From: an uncultured Microbacterium sp.
Lineage (GTDB): Bacteria; Actinomycetota; Actinomycetes; Actinomycetales; Microbacteriaceae
DNA: 64,000 nt
Assembly (NCBI GenBank): GCA_913774665.1
Contig: CAJYHN010000004.1
Location: forward strand, 124,001-188,000
Reading direction: 5' to 3'
Both the position numbers and the translations under genes were made by a program. The notes under the pieces were generated by a model. The model saw only the letters and a list, made by a program, of their open reading frames with translations, was not told the origin of the DNA and ran no database searches. Shown one piece after another: positions 61,262 to 64,000 of the stretch; position 1 is the first letter of the stretch, and every line of letters begins with the position of its first letter.

Positions 61262-62077
61262 CTACTGCGCGCCGTGCTCTTCGGGACCACCCGAGGGGTC
61301 GGGTCCGTCGAGGGGACGCAGCAAGCGGTTGAGGAAGCGCTGCGTGCGCTCCATCTTCGGCTGGCGGAGGAGGTCCGACGGAGCACCGCGCTCGACGATG
61401 ACCCCCTCGTCGAAGAACAGGACCTCGTCGGCGACCTCGCGGGCGAAGCCGAGCTCGTGGGTGACGATGACCATCGTCCACCCCTCGTTCGCGAGTTCGC
61501 GGAGGACCGTGAGGACCTCGCCGACCAGCTCGGGGTCGAGGGCGCTCGTCGGCTCGTCGAACAACAGCAGAGAGGGCTGCAGGGCCAGAGCGCGCACGAT
61601 GCCCACGCGCTGCTGCTGGCCGCCGGACAGCTCGGACGGATACGCGTCGCGCTTCTCCGACAGCCCCACGCGCGCCAGCAGGGTCTCGGCGCGGGCGATC
61701 GCCTCGGCCTTGGGCACGCCGTGCGCCTGGATCGGGCCCTCGATGACGTTCTGGATGACCGTCAGATGCGGGAAGAGATTGTGGTGCTGGAAGACCATCG
61801 CCGAGCGATCGCGCAGGGAGGTGCGGTCGCTCTTGGACACCTTTCGTGAGAAGTCCACGACCGGCCCCCCGTCGAACGCCACCACCCCGGCTTCCGGGGT
61901 CTCGAGGCCGTTCAGGCTGCGCAGAACGGTCGTCTTCCCCGAACCCGAGGGACCGATGAGGACGAGCACGTCGCCGCGGCGGACCTCGAGGTCGACGCCG
62001 TCGAGCACGCGGTTCGTGCCGAAGCTCTTCTGCAGGCCCGAGACGGAGAGCAGAGGGGCGGAGTCAGTGGGCGACAT
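61262..62077 (-). CDS. Amino-acid ABC transporter ATP-binding protein
   Basis: 271 residues. Walker A LIGPSGSGKTTVL, signature ELSGGQQQRVGIVRAL, Walker B LLLFDEPTSALD, and H-loop VTHE, of the polar-amino-acid (GlnQ/TcyC) type. Its start overlaps the permease gene by 14 nt. Third gene of the importer. Confidence 0.93.
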   Translation of the reverse strand: MSPTDSAPLLSVSGLQKSFGTNRVLDGVDLEVRRGDVLVLIGPSGSGKTTVLRSLNGLETPEAGVVAFDGGPVVDFSRKVSKSDRTSLRDRSAMVFQHHNLFPHLTVIQNVIEGPIQAHGVPKAEAIARAETLLARVGLSEKRDAYPSELSGGQQQRVGIVRALALQPSLLLFDEPTSALDPELVGEVLTVLRELANEGWTMVIVTHELGFAREVADEVLFFDEGVIVERGAPSDLLRQPKMERTQRFLNRLLRPLDGPDPSGGPEEHGAQ

Positions 62078-62729
62078 GGCGGTCCAGCCTCTTTTCCAGG
62101 GCGTTCTGCCCGAACGACAGCACCAGGCAGAACAACCAGTAGATGAGCGCGGCTTCGAGGTACACCGCCATGAACTCGTACGAGAAGGCCGCGGTGGCCT
62201 GTGCCTGGCGGAAGAGCTCGGTGACGAGGATGAGGGATGCCAGCGAGCTGTCCTTCACGAGCGAGATGAACGTGTTCGACAGCGGCGGCACCGACACGCG
62301 AGCGGCCTGCGGGAGGATGATGCGCGTCAGCGTCTTGCGCGGAGACAGCCCCACCGTGTGCGCCGCCTCCCACTGCCCGCGCGGCACCGACAGGATCGCG
62401 GCGCGGATGACCTCGGCCGCGTACCCGCCGACGTTCAACGAGAAGGCGATGACGGCGGCCGGGAAGGGATCGATCGTCAGGCCGAGCGAGGGAAGGCCGT
62501 AGAAGATCACGAACAGCTGCACCAGCAGGGGCGTCCCGCGGATGATCGAGATGTAGAACCGGGCGACGCCCGACAGCACCACGTTCCGCGACAGCCGCAG
62601 CAGCGCCATGGCCAACGCGATCACGAGACCGATCGCGAACGAGGCCAGGGACAGCGGGATCGTGCCCGTGATCCCGGCCAGAACCATCGGCCAGAACGAG
62701 TCGACGAGCAGGGTCCAGATTTCGTTCAT
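62064..62729 (-). CDS. Amino-acid ABC transporter permease
   Basis: 221 residues, about five membrane helices, with the HisM-type motif LYISIIRGTPLL-like stretch (FYISIIRGTPLLVQLFVIFY) and EAAHTVGLSPRKTLTRIILP. Homodimeric pore likely. ATG 62729; hairpin upstream separates it from the binding-protein gene. Confidence 0.93.
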   Translation of the reverse strand: MNEIWTLLVDSFWPMVLAGITGTIPLSLASFAIGLVIALAMALLRLSRNVVLSGVARFYISIIRGTPLLVQLFVIFYGLPSLGLTIDPFPAAVIAFSLNVGGYAAEVIRAAILSVPRGQWEAAHTVGLSPRKTLTRIILPQAARVSVPPLSNTFISLVKDSSLASLILVTELFRQAQATAAFSYEFMAVYLEAALIYWLFCLVLSFGQNALEKRLDRHVAH

Positions 62730-62751
62730 GGGCCTCCTTCCTCACGCGCGA

Positions 62752-62798
62752 GCGGATCATCCGCCCCCCACGCTACGGCGGGAGGGCGGATGATCCGC
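62752..62798 (-). terminator. Intercistronic hairpin after the binding-protein gene
   Basis: GCGGATCATCCGCCC (62752-62766) and GGGCGGATGATCCGC (62784-62798) are exact 15-bp complements with a 17-nt loop. It lies between the binding-protein stop and permease start and likely gives partial termination or mRNA protection. Confidence 0.75.
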
Positions 62799-62817
62799 GG
62801 GGGTTTACTCCGACGGG

Positions 62818-63621
62818 TTACTTCGTGACGTCGGCCCCGAAGTACTTGTCGCTGATCGACGCGAGGGTGCCGTCGGCACGGAGTTCGTCGAGCGCACCGT
62901 CGACGGCATCCGCCAGCTTGTCCTTGCCCTTCTTGAAGGCGAAGGCGCTCTCGGAGGAGTCCTCCGTGGTCGCCGCGATCTTCAGACCCGTGGGGCTGTT
63001 CGTCTTCTCGTAGTCGAGGTAGGTCAGCTGGTCGTTGACCGTGGCGTCCACGCGGCCCTGCTTGAGCAGGGCGACCGCCTGGGCCCAGCCCTCGACGGCC
63101 TCGACCTGGGCGCCGCTCGAGGTGGCGAGTTCGTACCAGTTGCTCGTGAGCGACTGCGCGGTGGTCTTGCCCGACAGATCGGCGAAGCTCGAGATGGCGC
63201 TGTCGCCGTCGGTCGTCACGATGACGCCCCGCGAGACGGTGTACGGCGAGCTGAAGGTGTACTTCTCCTGGCGCTCGGGGTTGATCGACACCTGATTGGC
63301 GATGACGTCGAAGCGGCCGGCGTCCAGGCCCGCGAAGATCGCGTCCCACTGGGTCTCCTGGAACTTCACCTGCAGGCCGAGCTTGTCGGCGACCGCCTTC
63401 GCGATCTCGACGTCGAAGCCCGTCAGCTCCCCCGCACCCTCGTGGTACGAGAAGGGACGATAGGTCCCCTCGGTGGCCACGGTCAGCGTGCCGCCGGAGA
63501 CGAGGCCGAGGTCGGCTCCCGCGTCGGGGTTCGCTGCGGTGGAGCCGCCGCTGCAGGCGGTCAGCGCGAGGGCACTCAGACCCAGGGTGGCGGCGAGGAC
63601 GGTCAGACGGCGACGGGGCAT
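62818..63621 (-). CDS. Amino-acid ABC transporter substrate-binding lipoprotein
   Basis: 267 residues. Lipoprotein signal with lipobox LALTACSGG; binding-protein family 3 body: VATEGTYRPFSYHEGAGELT, GFDVEIAKAVADKLGLQV and NDQLTYLDYEK. Polar amino-acid specificity; the exact ligand is unknown. ATG 63621. First gene of the importer operon, downstream of rplA. Confidence 0.93.
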   Translation of the reverse strand: MPRRRLTVLAATLGLSALALTACSGGSTAANPDAGADLGLVSGGTLTVATEGTYRPFSYHEGAGELTGFDVEIAKAVADKLGLQVKFQETQWDAIFAGLDAGRFDVIANQVSINPERQEKYTFSSPYTVSRGVIVTTDGDSAISSFADLSGKTTAQSLTSNWYELATSSGAQVEAVEGWAQAVALLKQGRVDATVNDQLTYLDYEKTNSPTGLKIAATTEDSSESAFAFKKGKDKLADAVDGALDELRADGTLASISDKYFGADVTK

Positions 63622-63779
63622 GGCTGTTCCAGACGTGTGTGAGGTGGGGACCGCGCGGTGCGGGCGCGGGAGTATCGGCGCGAAGCGCGCCCTCCAGCAC
63701 AACACGATCAGGCGCACGGACCTTCCCGGATGACGCCGTGTTGCACGATCGTGCAGGCCCGGCGCCCCTCGGAGACGCG

Positions 63780-63813
63780 AAAACCCCGCCGGCACAGGGC
63801 ACGGCGGGGCTTT
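63780..63813 (-). terminator. Terminator of the rplA transcript
   Basis: CCCCGCCG (63784-63791) and CGGCGGGG (63802-63809) pair exactly; on the minus strand the stem ends GGGGTTTTCG, a short U-tract, 13 nt after the rplA stop. It ends the ribosomal operon before the amino-acid importer. Confidence 0.8.
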
Positions 63814-63825
63814 CGGTGACGGATG

Positions 63826-64000
63826 TCAGACGATGACGTTGACGTCCAGCGGGATGCCGGGGCCGAACGTGGTCGACACGGCACCCTTCTGGATGTAACG
63901 GCCCTTCGAGCTCGACGGCTTGAGGCGGACGATCTCCTCGAGAGCGGCGGCGAGGTTCTCGTCGAGCTGCTCAGCGGTGAACGACGCCTTGCCGACGACG
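63826..64000 (-). CDS. rplA: Ribosomal protein uL1, C-terminal part (5' end beyond window)
   Basis: The last 57 codons and stop are visible: [40 protein letters not shown] and [12 protein letters not shown], which match the end of L1. The rest lies beyond the right edge. rplK is presumably upstream outside the window. Confidence 0.95.
   Translation of the reverse strand, partial: VVGKASFTAEQLDENLAAALEEIVRLKPSSSKGRYIQKGAVSTTFGPGIPLDVNVIV

Overview
This window is high-GC (roughly 70 % by eye) actinobacterial chromosome, and Microbacteriaceae, most likely Microbacterium or a close relative, is the best fit. The support is the gene families present (DUF3516 helicase, DUF222/HNH protein, FtsX-type ABC next to a NarL-type two-component pair, CydABCD, LPxTG-anchored ExeM/NucH nuclease-nucleotidase), many GTG starts, 4-nt ATGA/GTGA overlaps, and a very frequent GGATGCC heptamer. 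There are no tRNA or rRNA genes, no CRISPR array, no insertion sequence and no prophage block; it reads as ordinary chromosome with several metabolic and transport modules.

Layout. 0-16.6 kb: 3' part of a helicase gene, a flavin oxidoreductase, a three-domain GNAT fusion, a YiaA/B membrane protein, a DUF222/HNH protein, an epimerase, RNase HI, an NAD-type 6-phosphogluconate dehydrogenase, a DUF151 nuclease-like protein, a two-component system divergent from an ABC permease/ATPase pair, and csoR with a metallochaperone-like protein behind a clear CsoR operator. 16.6-23.2 kb: PadR regulator divergent from cydA-cydB-cydD-cydC (cytochrome bd oxidase and its assembly exporter). 23.2-31.4 kb: molybdenum module, modABC with a MerR/TOBE regulator, then moaA-moeB-moeA-moaC-moaD facing moaE-mogA. 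31.4-41 kb: epimerase/DUF2867 protein, two MFS transporters, HerA-like ATPase, PAP2 phosphatase, and a DUF3105-DUF305 pair. 41-46 kb: carbohydrate ABC importer divergent from a LacI regulator. 46-51 kb: a 1557-residue surface-anchored nuclease/nucleotidase. 51-52.2 kb: rplJ-rplL with an L10 leader. 52.3-64 kb: an AbiEi/PD-(D/E)xK-like gene between two related palindromes, an iron-box-controlled SIP-domain protein, a YqaJ-like nuclease, a MarR/MFS efflux unit, an oxidoreductase, lysG-lysE, acylphosphatase, nitronate monooxygenase, an amino-acid ABC importer and the 3' end of rplA.

The least explained signals are at DNA level. First, GGATGCC occurs about 100 times on the two strands by my hand count, with no strand preference, and inverted pairs of it (one of them imperfect) form the stems of several strong terminators; this resembles how DNA-uptake sequences are distributed in Neisseria and Haemophilus. 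Second, a family of 60-85 bp imperfect palindromes built from GCGAGA/GTGAG + CAC(G) words lies between genes, inside the helicase reading frame, and on both sides of the AbiEi/PD-(D/E)xK-like gene, which suggests a REP-like element with a possible associated nuclease. All functional claims are from reading the sequence; no database search was possible.
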